From NCBI RefSeq assembly GCF_029223485.1, contig NZ_JARHTP010000017.1:186001-250000 (forward strand): 64,000 nucleotides of DNA. Reading direction: 5' to 3'. This stretch comes from Streptomyces coacervatus. GTDB lineage: Bacteria > Actinomycetota > Actinomycetes > Streptomycetales > Streptomycetaceae. Position 1 is the stretch's first letter; the number at the start of each line of letters is the position of its first letter. Under the pieces are notes generated by a model. The model was not told the origin of the DNA. It ran no database searches and was given only the letters and a program-made list of their open reading frames with translations. The position numbers and the translations under genes are program-made. Positions 39,794-48,805 of this stretch are shown here, piece after piece.

Positions 39794-41608
39794 TCAGGCC
39801 AAGTACCGCTCCGCAAAGTCCAGTTCCAGTCTCACCTGCTTGATGCGCTCGTCCACCACCAGCGAACCGTGCCCGGCGTCATAGCGGTACACCTCATGGG
39901 CCGCGCCCCTCGCCTCCAGGCGTTTGACGTAGTTCTCGATCTGGCGGATGGGGCAGCGGGGGTCGTTGACGCCGGCCGAGATGTAGACCGGGGAGGTGAC
40001 CTGGTCGACGTAGGTCAGGGGGGACGAGGCCTCGAAGCGTTCGGGGACCTCCTCCGGGGTGCCGCCGAGGAGGGTGCGGTCCATGGCCTTCAGGGCCTCC
40101 ATCTCGTCGTGGTACGCCGTGACGTAGTCCGCGACCGGGACCGCCGCGATGCCCAGCGTCCAGGCGTCCGGCTGGGTGCCGACGCCGAGGAGGGTGAGGT
40201 AGCCGCCCCAGGAACCGCCGGTGAGGATGAGGCGGTCGGGGTCCGCCAGGCCCGAGTTCACCGCCCAGGCGCGGACCGCCTCGATGTCCTCCAGTTCGAT
40301 GAGGCCGACGCGGTGCTTGAGGGCGTCGGTCCAGGCGCGGCCGTAGCCCGTGGAGCCGCGGTAGTTCACCCGGATCACCGCGTACCCGTGGTCGACCCAG
40401 GCCGCCGGGCCCGCCGCGAACGCGTCGCTGTCGTGCCAGGTGGGGCCGCCGTGGATGTCGAAGACCGTCGGCAGGGGGCCGGTGGTGCCCGCCGGCTTCT
40501 GGACCAGGGCGTGGATGCGGCCGCCGGGGCCGTCCACCCATACGTCCTCCACGGGCACCGAGCCCGGGGACTTCATGCCGGGCGGGTCGAGGACGACCGC
40601 GCCCGTGGTCGAGCGGACCGCCGACGGCTCGGCGGCCGAGGACCAGAGGTACTCCACGCTGCCGTCGGGGCGGGCCGTCGCGCCGGAGACCGTTCCGGGC
40701 GGGGTGGGGACCTTCTCCAGGGCGCGGCTCGCGAGGTCGTAGCGGAACAGTTCGCTGCGGGCCTCGAAGCTGTGCACGATGAGCAGGCCGGTGCCGTCCG
40801 GGTACCACTCGGCGCCCACGTCGCCGGGCAGCTCCAGGGCCAGGTCGGTCTCCTCGCCCGTCGCCACGTCCCACACCAGGGGCTCCCAGCGGCCGCGGCG
40901 CTGGTGGCCGATGAGCAGCCGGGTGTCGCCGTCGACGGGTGCGAAGCCCAGGACCTCCAGACCCAGTTCGTCCTGGCCCCCCTTGGTGTCGTCCAGGTCG
41001 GCGACCGCCGTGCCGTCGGGCCGCAGGACGCGCAGCGCGGAGTGCATCGCGTCGCCGTGCTCCGTGTGCTCGATCGCGATCAGCGAACCGTCGTGGGAGA
41101 GGTCGCCGACGCCCGCCGACTCGCGGTGGCGGTAGATCTCCACGGGTGCCTCGCCCGAGCGCGCGAGATGGATCGTCGTACCGTCCTCGTCCGTGGAGCG
41201 GCCGACGATCGCCGTGCGGCCGTCCCGGGCGAGGGCCAGTCCGGCCGGGTAGGAGGCCTCCAGGCCCGGGGCGGCGAGCTCGTCCTCGCCACCGGCGAAG
41301 GGCTGTCTGCGCCAGACGCCGAACTCGTCGCCGTCCTTGTCGTCGAACCACCAGATCCAAGCGCCGTCGGGGGTGAGCACGCCGTCCGTCGTGCCGTTCG
41401 GCCGGTCCGTGACCTGGCGTTGCCCGCCCGTCGACCGGTCCCAGGCGTACAGCTCGTACGTCCCCGTCGCGTTCGACACGAACAGGGCGCGGTCCGGTGC
41501 GTCCTCCGCCCAGTCGGGCAGCGACACCCGCGGCGCACGAAAGCGCTTCTCCCAGTCCGGCATGTCCTCGTTCCGCTCCGGCGCGCCGGACCCGTTGCTC
41601 TCAGTCAT
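39794..41608 (-). CDS. S9 family (prolyl oligopeptidase-type) peptidase
   Basis: 604 residues. An N-terminal propeller domain (residues about 40-350, with LSHDGSLIAIEHTEHG-type blades) covers a C-terminal alpha/beta-hydrolase. The catalytic triad is visible: Ser in GGSWGG, Asp in GVNDPRCP, and His in DAGHGS. There is no signal peptide, so the enzyme is cytoplasmic and cleaves short peptides, preferring Pro or acyl-peptide bonds by family. The start MTESNGS at 41608 is followed by an alternative Met at residue 16. Confidence 0.9.
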   Translation of the reverse strand: MTESNGSGAPERNEDMPDWEKRFRAPRVSLPDWAEDAPDRALFVSNATGTYELYAWDRSTGGQRQVTDRPNGTTDGVLTPDGAWIWWFDDKDGDEFGVWRRQPFAGGEDELAAPGLEASYPAGLALARDGRTAIVGRSTDEDGTTIHLARSGEAPVEIYRHRESAGVGDLSHDGSLIAIEHTEHGDAMHSALRVLRPDGTAVADLDDTKGGQDELGLEVLGFAPVDGDTRLLIGHQRRGRWEPLVWDVATGEETDLALELPGDVGAEWYPDGTGLLIVHSFEARSELFRYDLASRALEKVPTPPGTVSGATARPDGSVEYLWSSAAEPSAVRSTTGAVVLDPPGMKSPGSVPVEDVWVDGPGGRIHALVQKPAGTTGPLPTVFDIHGGPTWHDSDAFAAGPAAWVDHGYAVIRVNYRGSTGYGRAWTDALKHRVGLIELEDIEAVRAWAVNSGLADPDRLILTGGSWGGYLTLLGVGTQPDAWTLGIAAVPVADYVTAYHDEMEALKAMDRTLLGGTPEEVPERFEASSPLTYVDQVTSPVYISAGVNDPRCPIRQIENYVKRLEARGAAHEVYRYDAGHGSLVVDERIKQVRLELDFAERYLA

Positions 41609-41722
41609 GGCCCCATAGTGCCTGCCCCCACAGACAATTCGCTGGCGGGGTCCTCAGCCTGTGGATAACTTCTACCGGGCATTTACCGAACACACGTCCA
41701 AGCAGGTCAGGAAGCCGGATCC

Positions 41723-42568
41723 ATGCCCTCCCCCACCCCTCCCCCCTCACCCACCGACTGGCGCGAGACCAACCGCGCAAACTGGAACGAGCGGGTGCCG
41801 CTGCACACCGCCGGCGACTTCTACGACCTCGACGGCTTCCGGGCCGGCAAGGATCCGCTGCGCCACTTCGAGCTGGCCGAGGTCGGCGACGTGAGGGGCA
41901 AGTCGCTGCTGCACCTGCAGTGCCACATCGGCACCGACACCCTGTCCTGGGCCCGGCACGGCGCCGCCCGTGTCGTCGGCCTCGACTTCTCCGAACCGGC
42001 CGTCGAGGCCGCCCGCGCGCTCGCCTCCGACCTGGGCTTCGGCCCCGAGCGGGCGGCCTTCGTCGCGTCCGACGTGTACGACGCGGCGTCCGCGGTGGCT
42101 GCGCTGTCCGAGTCCTCGTACGACATCGTCTACACCGGCACCGGCGCGCTGTGCTGGCTGCCCGACATCCGGCGCTGGGCCGAGACGGCCGCCGCGCTGG
42201 TGACGCCGGGCGGGTTCCTGTACCTCGCCGAGTTCCATCCGCTGACCGATGTGCTCGACGACGAGACCGGATCGCGGATCGTGCGGGACTACTTCGACCT
42301 TGGCGCGCAGATCTACGACTACCCCGGTACCTACGCGGCACAGAGCACCGAAACCATCCACAACCGGACCGTGGAATGGCAGCACCCGCTCGGCGAGGTC
42401 GTCTCCGCGCTCGCCGCGGCCGGGCTGCGCATCGAGTTCCTGCACGAGCACGACGTCTCACTGTTCCGCCGGTTCGAGGTCTTCGAGCAGCGGGACGGGT
42501 ACTTCCGCCTTCCGGCGGACCGGCCGCGCATTCCGCTGATGTACTCGCTGCGGGCGGCCAAGGACTGA
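41723..42568 (+). CDS. SAM-dependent methyltransferase
   Basis: 281 residues. Motif I is LLHLQCHIGTDTLSWAR, an unusual version in which HLQCHIG replaces the common DxGxGxG and which defines a subfamily widespread in bacteria. Motif II is VVGLDFSEPAVEAA, and YDIVYTGTGALCWLPDI is the post-II region. It probably methylates a small molecule. It is divergent from the peptidase gene (115-bp gap) and followed by a SnoaL-like gene. Confidence 0.85.
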   Translation: MPSPTPPPSPTDWRETNRANWNERVPLHTAGDFYDLDGFRAGKDPLRHFELAEVGDVRGKSLLHLQCHIGTDTLSWARHGAARVVGLDFSEPAVEAARALASDLGFGPERAAFVASDVYDAASAVAALSESSYDIVYTGTGALCWLPDIRRWAETAAALVTPGGFLYLAEFHPLTDVLDDETGSRIVRDYFDLGAQIYDYPGTYAAQSTETIHNRTVEWQHPLGEVVSALAAAGLRIEFLHEHDVSLFRRFEVFEQRDGYFRLPADRPRIPLMYSLRAAKD

Positions 42569-42598
42569 TTGTCAGTGGCGGGGTGCAGACTCGTCGAC

Positions 42599-42973
42599 AT
42601 GACCGATCTGCGCAAGACAGTCGAGACGTTCTGGGCATCCGCCGAGGCCCGGGACTGGGACACGTTCGCAGGCACCCTCGCCGAGGACGTGGAGTACACG
42701 CTCCCCCAGACCCGGGAGCGGATCAGCGGGCGGGAGCGGTATGTGCAGTTCAACCGGGAGTATCCAGGTGACTGGCACCTGCGGATCGAGCGGATCGTCG
42801 CCGAGCCGGGGCAGGTGGTCAGCTGGGTGCACTTCACGGTGGGGCTGGACGAGATGTACGCGATCTCGTTCTTCACGGAGGACGGGCACGGCCGCATATC
42901 CACCATCACCGACTTCTGGCCGGAGCCGTACGAGCCCCCGGCCGGCCGGGACCATCTCACCGAGCGGTACTGA
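42599..42973 (+). CDS. SnoaL-like (NTF2-fold) protein
   Basis: 124 residues from ATG 42599. The N-terminal helix (RKTVETFWASAEARDWDTFA), the LAEDVEYTLP turn, and the C-terminal strands (ISFFTEDGHGRISTITDFW) fit the NTF2-like/SnoaL cone fold. The family includes small isomerases, hydratases and binding proteins. It lies 30 bp after the methyltransferase, so is likely in its operon. Substrate unknown. Confidence 0.75.
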   Translation: MTDLRKTVETFWASAEARDWDTFAGTLAEDVEYTLPQTRERISGRERYVQFNREYPGDWHLRIERIVAEPGQVVSWVHFTVGLDEMYAISFFTEDGHGRISTITDFWPEPYEPPAGRDHLTERY

Positions 42974-43009
42974 ACCCCGCGGCCGAGCCCGGCGCGGCGG
43001 CCCCGTACC

Positions 43010-43798
43010 GTGGAAGGCGTGTACCGGTTTCTGCTGACGCCCCGCTGGTGGGGGATCAACGTCTTCGTGCTGCTCGCCATCCCCTTCTGCATCTTCATGG
43101 GGTCGTGGCAGCTGAGCCGGTTCGAGGACCGGGTGCAGGCCCACCGGGACGCGACCGAGCAGGTCACGACGGACCGGCACGAGGCGGCCAGTCCGCTGCG
43201 CGAGCTGCTGCCCGTGGACAAGGCGACGTCCGGCAGACAGGCCACCGCGACCGGGCGGTACGGCAAGCAACTGCTCGTCCCGGACCGCCAACTCGACGGC
43301 AAGCGCGGCTACTACGTCCTCACACTGCTGCGCACCGACGGCGGCAAGGCGCTGCCCGTGGTGCGCGGCTGGCTGCCGGGTTCCGCCGACGCCGCCAGGG
43401 CGCCCGCCGCGCCCACCGGTGAAGTCACCGTCACCGGTGCGCTGCAGGCGTCCGAGACGCCGGGGGACAACGGGGTGAGCGCCCAGGGAGGCCTGCCGTC
43501 CGGGCAGACCGCGGCGATCAGCTCGGCATCGCTGGTGAACCTCGTGCCGTACGACGTGTACGACGCGTGGGTCACGCTGGACAAGGCCGACGCCGGGATG
43601 ACGGCCGTGCCGGCGACCGCGCCCGCGGACTCCGGGCTGGACCTGAAGGCGTTCCAGAACCTCGGCTACACCGGCGAGTGGTTCGTCTTCGCCGGGTTCG
43701 TGGTCTTCATGTGGTTCCGGCTGCTGCGGCGCGAGGCGGAGTTTGCGCGGGATGCGCAGATGGGGTTGGTGGCGGAGGAAGAGGGGGTTGCCGTCTGA
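43010..43798 (+). CDS. SURF1 family protein (cytochrome oxidase biogenesis)
   Basis: About 262 residues with one membrane helix at each end (GINVFVLLAIPFCIFMGSWQL; WFVFAGFVVFMWFRLL). The conserved SURF1 sequence at the first helix, GSWQLSRFEDRV, is present, as is the QLLVPDRQLDGKRGYYVLT segment and the PVVRGWLP strand. SURF1 helps place haem in cytochrome aa3 oxidase. Start GTG 43010 or 43019; neither has a strong ribosome site. It ends convergent to 43915. Confidence 0.88.
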   Translation: MEGVYRFLLTPRWWGINVFVLLAIPFCIFMGSWQLSRFEDRVQAHRDATEQVTTDRHEAASPLRELLPVDKATSGRQATATGRYGKQLLVPDRQLDGKRGYYVLTLLRTDGGKALPVVRGWLPGSADAARAPAAPTGEVTVTGALQASETPGDNGVSAQGGLPSGQTAAISSASLVNLVPYDVYDAWVTLDKADAGMTAVPATAPADSGLDLKAFQNLGYTGEWFVFAGFVVFMWFRLLRREAEFARDAQMGLVAEEEGVAV

Positions 43799-43883
43799 CC
43801 TCGGTTTTCGGTGAACCGGGGCTGCGGCTTGGGGGGGGTGTCACTTGCCCGCGCTTGCGGGGTGCCGCCTTTCTTTGGGACGG

Positions 43884-43901
43884 GTGCCGCCCCAGCGGCA
43901 C
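43884..43901. terminator. Bidirectional hairpin terminator between SURF1 and the sigma-partner gene
   Basis: GTGCCGC (43884-43890) and GCGGCAC (43895-43901) form a perfect 7-bp stem around CCCA. It lies in the 116-bp gap between two convergent genes. The surrounding bases (CAGCGGCACGACTGCCCGCA) resemble a block common at Streptomyces gene ends. Confidence 0.6.
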
Positions 43902-43914
43902 GACTGCCCGCAGG

Positions 43915-45081
43915 CTAGGAAGCGGCGGCCAGCACCCCGGTGTAAATGACCGTCCCCGCACACGCATTGGACACCGTTGCCGAAACCGTCGGAGACCCCG
44001 CCGCCGTCGTGTGGGACACCACCACGCTGCCGTCCGCCGTGCCGTCCGCCGTCATCATCTGCGTGGTGACGCCGCTGTCCGTGCCGGTGGAGCCGGTGCC
44101 GGACGTGCTGCCCGCGTCGGCGGTCGGAGTCGGGGTGGGGGTGGGGGTGGAACCGCCGTCGGTGGTGCCGCCGGTGCTGCTGCCCGTGGTGGGGCAGGTC
44201 TCCGAGGGAACCCAGGCGAACTTCACCTCGTAGGCCGCGCCCGGCTGCAGCTGCAGCGCGGCGACCTCGGTGGCCGGGTCGGGCAGGCCGGCCGCCGCAT
44301 CCCCGGACACATGCCGCGCAGTAGTGATCTTGGTGGCGTCTGCGGCGCCCTGCGCGAGCGTGCTCAGGGTGCCCGCGCCGCCGAGGGTGCAGGCGGAGGT
44401 GGAGACGTTGACGACGCGGAAGGTGCCGTAGACCGTGTTCGCGGCGTCGGGGGCGGCGACGGACTCGGTGGGCGAGCCGAGCTGGGCGGCCGTGCACACG
44501 GGGGCACCGGCGGCGCTGGTGGCCGACGGGCCGGTGCCGGTGCTGCTGCCCGTGCCCGTACCGGTGCCCTTGCCGTCGCCCTTCGAGTCGCCCTTGCCCT
44601 TGCCCTGCGTCTTGCCCGGGGTGCCGCCGGCAGTGCTCTCACTGCCGTCTGCGTTTTTTCCCTGGCTCGCCCCGCCCTGGGCCTGTGAGGCCTGGCCGGC
44701 GACGGACGGGTTGACGTCGGAACCGGTGGAGTTGGAGACATGGACCAGGGCCGGGACGGCGGTGCCGAGGAAGAGCGCGGCGGCCGCCATGCCGACGACG
44801 GCCTGCCGCTTGCGGGCGCGCCGCGCGGGCACGGCCCGCCGCAGATGGTCCAGCGTGCCGTCGCGCGGTTCGACCGTCTGCACCGCCTGGTGCAGCATCC
44901 TGCGCAGAGCCAGCTCGTCCGAGTCGAGCCCGTCGGGGCTCTGGTCGTCGGGGCCGTGGTTCACAGTTCCGTTCCCAGCGTGCGATTGCCTGTGCTCTTG
45001 CTCGTGCCCTGCCGTCGGCTCATGCCATGCGAAGGGCTCATGGCGGCCATGGGAGTCACGTCCCTCGGCGTCCTTGTTCAT
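43915..45081 (-). CDS. Single-pass membrane protein, likely partner of the SigE-family sigma factor
   Basis: 388 residues. The cytoplasmic N-terminus of about 95 residues is His-rich then basic (PARRARKRQ). One membrane helix follows (AVVGMAAAALFLGTAVPALV). The extracellular part has a low-complexity Gly/Lys/Thr/Ser linker, then a beta domain with CTAAQLGSPTESVAAP and NTVYGTFRVVNVSTSACTLGG, resembling DUF4232-like secreted domains, interrupted by a TPTPTPTPT tract. The gene overlaps the sigma gene by 4 bp, so it is a candidate anti-sigma factor or surface sensor. Confidence 0.7.
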   Translation of the reverse strand: MNKDAEGRDSHGRHEPFAWHEPTAGHEQEHRQSHAGNGTVNHGPDDQSPDGLDSDELALRRMLHQAVQTVEPRDGTLDHLRRAVPARRARKRQAVVGMAAAALFLGTAVPALVHVSNSTGSDVNPSVAGQASQAQGGASQGKNADGSESTAGGTPGKTQGKGKGDSKGDGKGTGTGTGSSTGTGPSATSAAGAPVCTAAQLGSPTESVAAPDAANTVYGTFRVVNVSTSACTLGGAGTLSTLAQGAADATKITTARHVSGDAAAGLPDPATEVAALQLQPGAAYEVKFAWVPSETCPTTGSSTGGTTDGGSTPTPTPTPTADAGSTSGTGSTGTDSGVTTQMMTADGTADGSVVVSHTTAAGSPTVSATVSNACAGTVIYTGVLAAAS

Positions 45082-45761
45082 GCCGTTGCCTCCATCGCGA
45101 GACGGAGGGCCGCGATGCCGCGGGAGCCGTACGCCTTCACCGAGCCCAGCGATATCCCGAGCGTCTCGGCGACCTGGGCCTCGGTCATGTCCGCGAAGTA
45201 GCGCAGCACCAGGACCTCGCGCTGGCGGCGCTGCAGGCCCTTCATCGCCTTGATCAGGGAGTCGCGCTCCAGCTGGTCGTAGGCCCCCTCCTCGGCGCTC
45301 GCCATGTCGGGCATCGGCTTCGACAGGAGCTTGAGGCCCAGGATGCGGCGGCGCAAGGCGGAGCGGGAAAGATTGACGACCGTCTGACGCAGATAGGCGA
45401 GCGTCTTCTCCGGGTCGCGGACCCGTTTGCGTGCCGAGTGCACGCGGATGAAGGCCTCCTGGACGACGTCCTCGCAGGAGGCGGTGTCGTCGAGCAGAAG
45501 GGCGGCGAGACCCAGCAGTGAGCGGTAGTGCGTGCGGTAGGTCTCGGTGAGGTGGTCGACGGTGGTGCCGGCCGCCGCAGCGTCCTCGGCGTGATCGGCG
45601 CCGTCACGCTGACTCGGTATGCGGGCAGGCCGCGCTGCGGGCATGGGCGCGATCACCGGCATGCCGCCGGGCGCACCGGGCACGCGGGGTCGGAGCGACG
45701 GGCGGAGCGGCCGTAGAGCCGTACCGCGGGTCGCTGCTTGGAAGTCGAGAACCTCTGCCAC
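45078..45761 (-). CDS. SigE-family (ECF) RNA polymerase sigma factor
   Basis: 227 residues from GTG 45761. An N-terminal extension of about 65 residues precedes the core. Region 2 is LTETYRTHYRSLLGLAALLL with SCEDVVQEAFIRVH, and region 4 is LQRRQREVLVLRYFADMTEA then VAETLGISLGSVKAYGSRGI. It directs RNA polymerase to an extracytoplasmic-stress regulon. The 4-bp overlap with the membrane-protein gene suggests control by that protein. Confidence 0.88.
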   Translation of the reverse strand: MAEVLDFQAATRGTALRPLRPSLRPRVPGAPGGMPVIAPMPAARPARIPSQRDGADHAEDAAAAGTTVDHLTETYRTHYRSLLGLAALLLDDTASCEDVVQEAFIRVHSARKRVRDPEKTLAYLRQTVVNLSRSALRRRILGLKLLSKPMPDMASAEEGAYDQLERDSLIKAMKGLQRRQREVLVLRYFADMTEAQVAETLGISLGSVKAYGSRGIAALRLAMEATA

Positions 45762-46110
45762 GCCAGTTGGACACGCTCCGCCCCGTCAGGGTTGTACGTG
45801 CCGGGCGTCACTTTTGCGTCATGTGCCGCAGCCGGCCGTCCGGTGTCAGGCAGCGCAACTGACCGTGCGTCAAACGCCCTCATGCCTACCCGCTCTTCCC
45901 CTATATCCCGAATGTCCGAGGCGTCCCCACGCCTCACCGCGCATCCCCGCACCCCGAAGGGCGTTCGCAAAGACGCTCCCCGCCCTTCGCGCGGTTGCGG
46001 AGAGCGGGGAGGGAAATCTTCGGATGCCGAGGGGGCCCGGGGCAAGTGGTACGGACCTTCTCCGGGCCACGTGTCACCCGCAGATCCTATAAACGAAACC
46101 GGCCACAGCC
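45762..46110. other. Intergenic region upstream of the sigma gene, no gene supported
   Basis: About 350 bp with no coding frame of convincing codon bias. It must hold the promoter of the sigma factor operon (reading left). A short dyad CTGACCGTGCGTCAA at about 45858 and an inverted repeat around CCCGCTCTCC/GGAGAGCGGG near 46000 are the only structured elements noted. Confidence 0.4.
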
Positions 46111-46134
46111 AGGGCTTTTCCGGCGGAAAACCCT
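46111..46134 (-). terminator. Terminator of the ask-asd operon
   Basis: AGGGCTTTTCCG (46111-46122) pairs with CGGAAAACCCT (46124-46134), with one bulge. It lies 72 bp beyond the asd stop in the direction of transcription. AT-rich arms of this type are among the clearer intrinsic terminators in this GC-rich genome. Confidence 0.65.
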
Positions 46135-46206
46135 TACTTCCGGATGTGCTGCACGCAACACGGCAGGTCATGGGAGCGCGACCATCGTCACGCGCCGTCA
46201 CGACGA

Positions 46207-47265
46207 CTAGGCGAATTCCGCCGCCACCAGCTCCGCGATCTGTGCGGTGTTCAGGGCCGCGCCCTTGCGCAGATTGTCGCCGCAAACGAAGAGTTCGAGC
46301 GCCGTCGGGTCGTCGAGCGCGCGCCGCACCCGGCCCACCCAGGTCGGGTCGGTGCCCACGACATCGGCGGGCGTGGGGAACTCGCCGGCCGCCGGGTCGT
46401 CGAAGAGCACGACCCCGGGGGCGGTGGCGAGGATCTCGCGGGCCCCGTCGACGGTGACCTCGCCCTGGAAACGGGCGTGGACGGTGAGGGAGTGCGTGGT
46501 GACCACCGGTACCCGTACACAGGTGACGGCGACGGGCAGCCGGGGCAGTCCGAGGATCTTGCGGGACTCGTCCCGCACCTTCATCTCCTCCGAGGACCAG
46601 CCGTCCTCGCGCAGGGATCCGGCCCACGGTACGACGTTCAGCGCGACCGGCTCCGGGAACGGCCCGGTGTTGTCGCCGACGGCCCGCCGTACATCACCGG
46701 GGCTGGTCCCCAGTTGCGTACCGGCGACCAGCGCCAACTGCTGCCGCAGGGTCTCCACCCCGGCGCGCCCGGCTCCGCTCACCGCCTGGTACGAGGAGAC
46801 CACCAGCTCGCGCAGCCCGAACTCGGCATGCAGCGCACCCAGGGCCACGATCATGGAGAGCGTCGTGCAGTTGGGGTTGGCGATGATCCCGCGAGGCCGG
46901 CGGCGGGCGCAGTGCGGATTGACCTCGGGGACGACCAGCGGCACCTCCGGGTCCATCCGGAAGGCGCCCGAGTTGTCCACCACCACCGCGCCCTTGGCCG
47001 CGGCGATCGGCGCCCAGTGCGCGGACACCTCGTCGGGCACGTCGAACATGGCGACGTCGACCCCGTCGAAGGCCTCCTCGGCCAGGGCCTTCACCTCGAC
47101 CTCCTCGCCGCGCACGGCCAGCTTGCGGCCGGCCGAGCGCGGTGAGGCGATCAGACGGATCTCGCCCCAGATGTCCGCGTGCTGGGACAGGATCTGGAGC
47201 ATGACCGTGCCGACGGCTCCGGTCGCTCCCACGACCGCGAGCGTGGGCCGTCCCGTGCCGGCCAT
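46207..47265 (-). CDS. asd: Aspartate-semialdehyde dehydrogenase
   Basis: 352 residues. NADPH-binding VVGATGAVGTVML is at the N-terminus, the catalytic Cys is in NPNCTT, and the substrate-binding segment SYQAVSGAG follows. It reduces aspartyl phosphate to aspartate semialdehyde, the branch point to lysine/diaminopimelate, methionine and threonine. Its ATG overlaps the ask stop (TGATG), so the two enzymes of consecutive steps are coupled. Confidence 0.95.
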   Translation of the reverse strand: MAGTGRPTLAVVGATGAVGTVMLQILSQHADIWGEIRLIASPRSAGRKLAVRGEEVEVKALAEEAFDGVDVAMFDVPDEVSAHWAPIAAAKGAVVVDNSGAFRMDPEVPLVVPEVNPHCARRRPRGIIANPNCTTLSMIVALGALHAEFGLRELVVSSYQAVSGAGRAGVETLRQQLALVAGTQLGTSPGDVRRAVGDNTGPFPEPVALNVVPWAGSLREDGWSSEEMKVRDESRKILGLPRLPVAVTCVRVPVVTTHSLTVHARFQGEVTVDGAREILATAPGVVLFDDPAAGEFPTPADVVGTDPTWVGRVRRALDDPTALELFVCGDNLRKGAALNTAQIAELVAAEFA

Positions 47266-48554
47266 CAGCGGCCGGTGCCTCCGTAGACGACCGCCTCGGC
47301 GGTGTCGGAGTCGAGGCCGAACGCGGTGTGGACGGCGCGCACGGCCTCCGGCACGTCGTCGGCGCGGGTGACGACCGAGATACGGATCTCGGAGGTCGAG
47401 ATCAGCTCGATGTTCACGCCGGCGTCGGACAGCGCCTCGAAGAAGGAGGCCGTGACGCCCGGGTTGGTCTTCATGCCCGCGCCGACCAGCGAGATCTTGC
47501 CGATCTGGTCGTCGTAGCGCAGCGAGTCGAACCCGATGGCCGTCTTCGCCCGCTCCAGGGCGTCGATGGCCTTGCGGCCCTCGGTCTTGGGGAGCGTGAA
47601 GGAGATGTCCGTCAGCCCGGTGGAGGCGGCGGACACGTTCTGCACGACCATGTCGATGTTGATCTCGGCGTCGGCGATCGCGCGGAAGATCGAGGCGGCC
47701 TCGCCCGGCTTGTCCGGGACGCCGACGACCGTGACCTTGGCCTCGGAGGTGTCGTGAGCGACACCCGAGATGATGGCCTGCTCCACCTTTTCCCCTTGCT
47801 GCTGTGCCTTTTGAACGAGTGGCTCGTTGCTGACCCAGGTGCCCTGCAGCCCCGAGAAGGACGAGCGCACATGGATCGGGATGTTGTAGCGGCGGGCGTA
47901 CTCCACACAGCGGTGGAGCAGCACCTTGGAGCCGGAGGCGGCGAGCTCCAGCATGTCCTCGAAGGCGATCCAGTCGATCTTCTTCGCCTTCTTCACCACA
48001 CGCGGGTCGGCGGTGAACACGCCGTCGACGTCGGTGTAGATCTCGCACACCTCGGCATCGAGGGCGGCGGCCAGCGCGACGGCGGTCGTGTCGCTGCCGC
48101 CGCGGCCGAGCGTGGTGATGTCCTTCTTGTCCTGACTTACACCCTGGAAGCCCGCGACGATGGCGATGTTGCCCTCGTCCACCGAGTCACGGATCCGGCC
48201 CGGGGTGACGTCGATGATCCGCGCTTTGTTGTGGACCGAGTCGGTGATGACTCCTGCCTGGCTGCCGGTGAACGACTGGGCCTCGTGGCCCAGGTTTTTG
48301 ATCGCCATGGCCAGCAGCGCCATGGAGATCCGCTCTCCGGCGGTCAGCAGCATGTCGAACTCACGCCCGGCCGGCATCGGAGATACCTGCTCGGCGAGAT
48401 CGATCAGCTCGTCCGTCGTGTCGCCCATCGCGGAAACGACGACGACCACCTGGTGGCCGTTCTTCTTCGCTTCCACGATTCGCTTGGCGACGCGCTTGAT
48501 GCCCTCGGCATCGGCTACGGAGGAGCCTCCGTACTTCTGCACGACAAGGCCCAC
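47265..48554 (-). CDS. ask: Aspartate kinase
   Basis: 429 residues from GTG 48554, with GAGGAG ideally placed upstream. The N-terminal VVQKYGGSSVAD, TTLGRGGSDTTA and two C-terminal ACT domains (VTVVGVPDKPGEAASIF; ISLVGAGMKTNPGVTASFF) are present. It makes aspartyl phosphate, the first committed step; the ACT domains bind Lys/Thr for feedback inhibition. Actinobacterial ask genes often have an internal start for a beta subunit made of the ACT domains; a possible internal start lies near the end of the kinase domain. Confidence 0.95.
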   Translation of the reverse strand: MGLVVQKYGGSSVADAEGIKRVAKRIVEAKKNGHQVVVVVSAMGDTTDELIDLAEQVSPMPAGREFDMLLTAGERISMALLAMAIKNLGHEAQSFTGSQAGVITDSVHNKARIIDVTPGRIRDSVDEGNIAIVAGFQGVSQDKKDITTLGRGGSDTTAVALAAALDAEVCEIYTDVDGVFTADPRVVKKAKKIDWIAFEDMLELAASGSKVLLHRCVEYARRYNIPIHVRSSFSGLQGTWVSNEPLVQKAQQQGEKVEQAIISGVAHDTSEAKVTVVGVPDKPGEAASIFRAIADAEINIDMVVQNVSAASTGLTDISFTLPKTEGRKAIDALERAKTAIGFDSLRYDDQIGKISLVGAGMKTNPGVTASFFEALSDAGVNIELISTSEIRISVVTRADDVPEAVRAVHTAFGLDSDTAEAVVYGGTGR

Positions 48555-48805
48555 GTGCGCTCCTCGCTCGTCCCGTGTGTGTCGGCTCATTTTACCGAGC
48601 GCCCGATATCGACCTTGCTGAAACCACATGGTGAGACCCGGCGCTCCAGCACGGCCCCTGCCCAACCCCGCACATGAACACTCCGCAAAGTGGGCCAGGT
48701 CACCCGTTGACGCTCTGAGTAGCCGCCCGATAACTTCACGTCGTCGTCGCCACACCAGGAGCACAAGGCTCCATCGGGACTAGCGACGCGAAGGATTCTC
48801 CTTCC

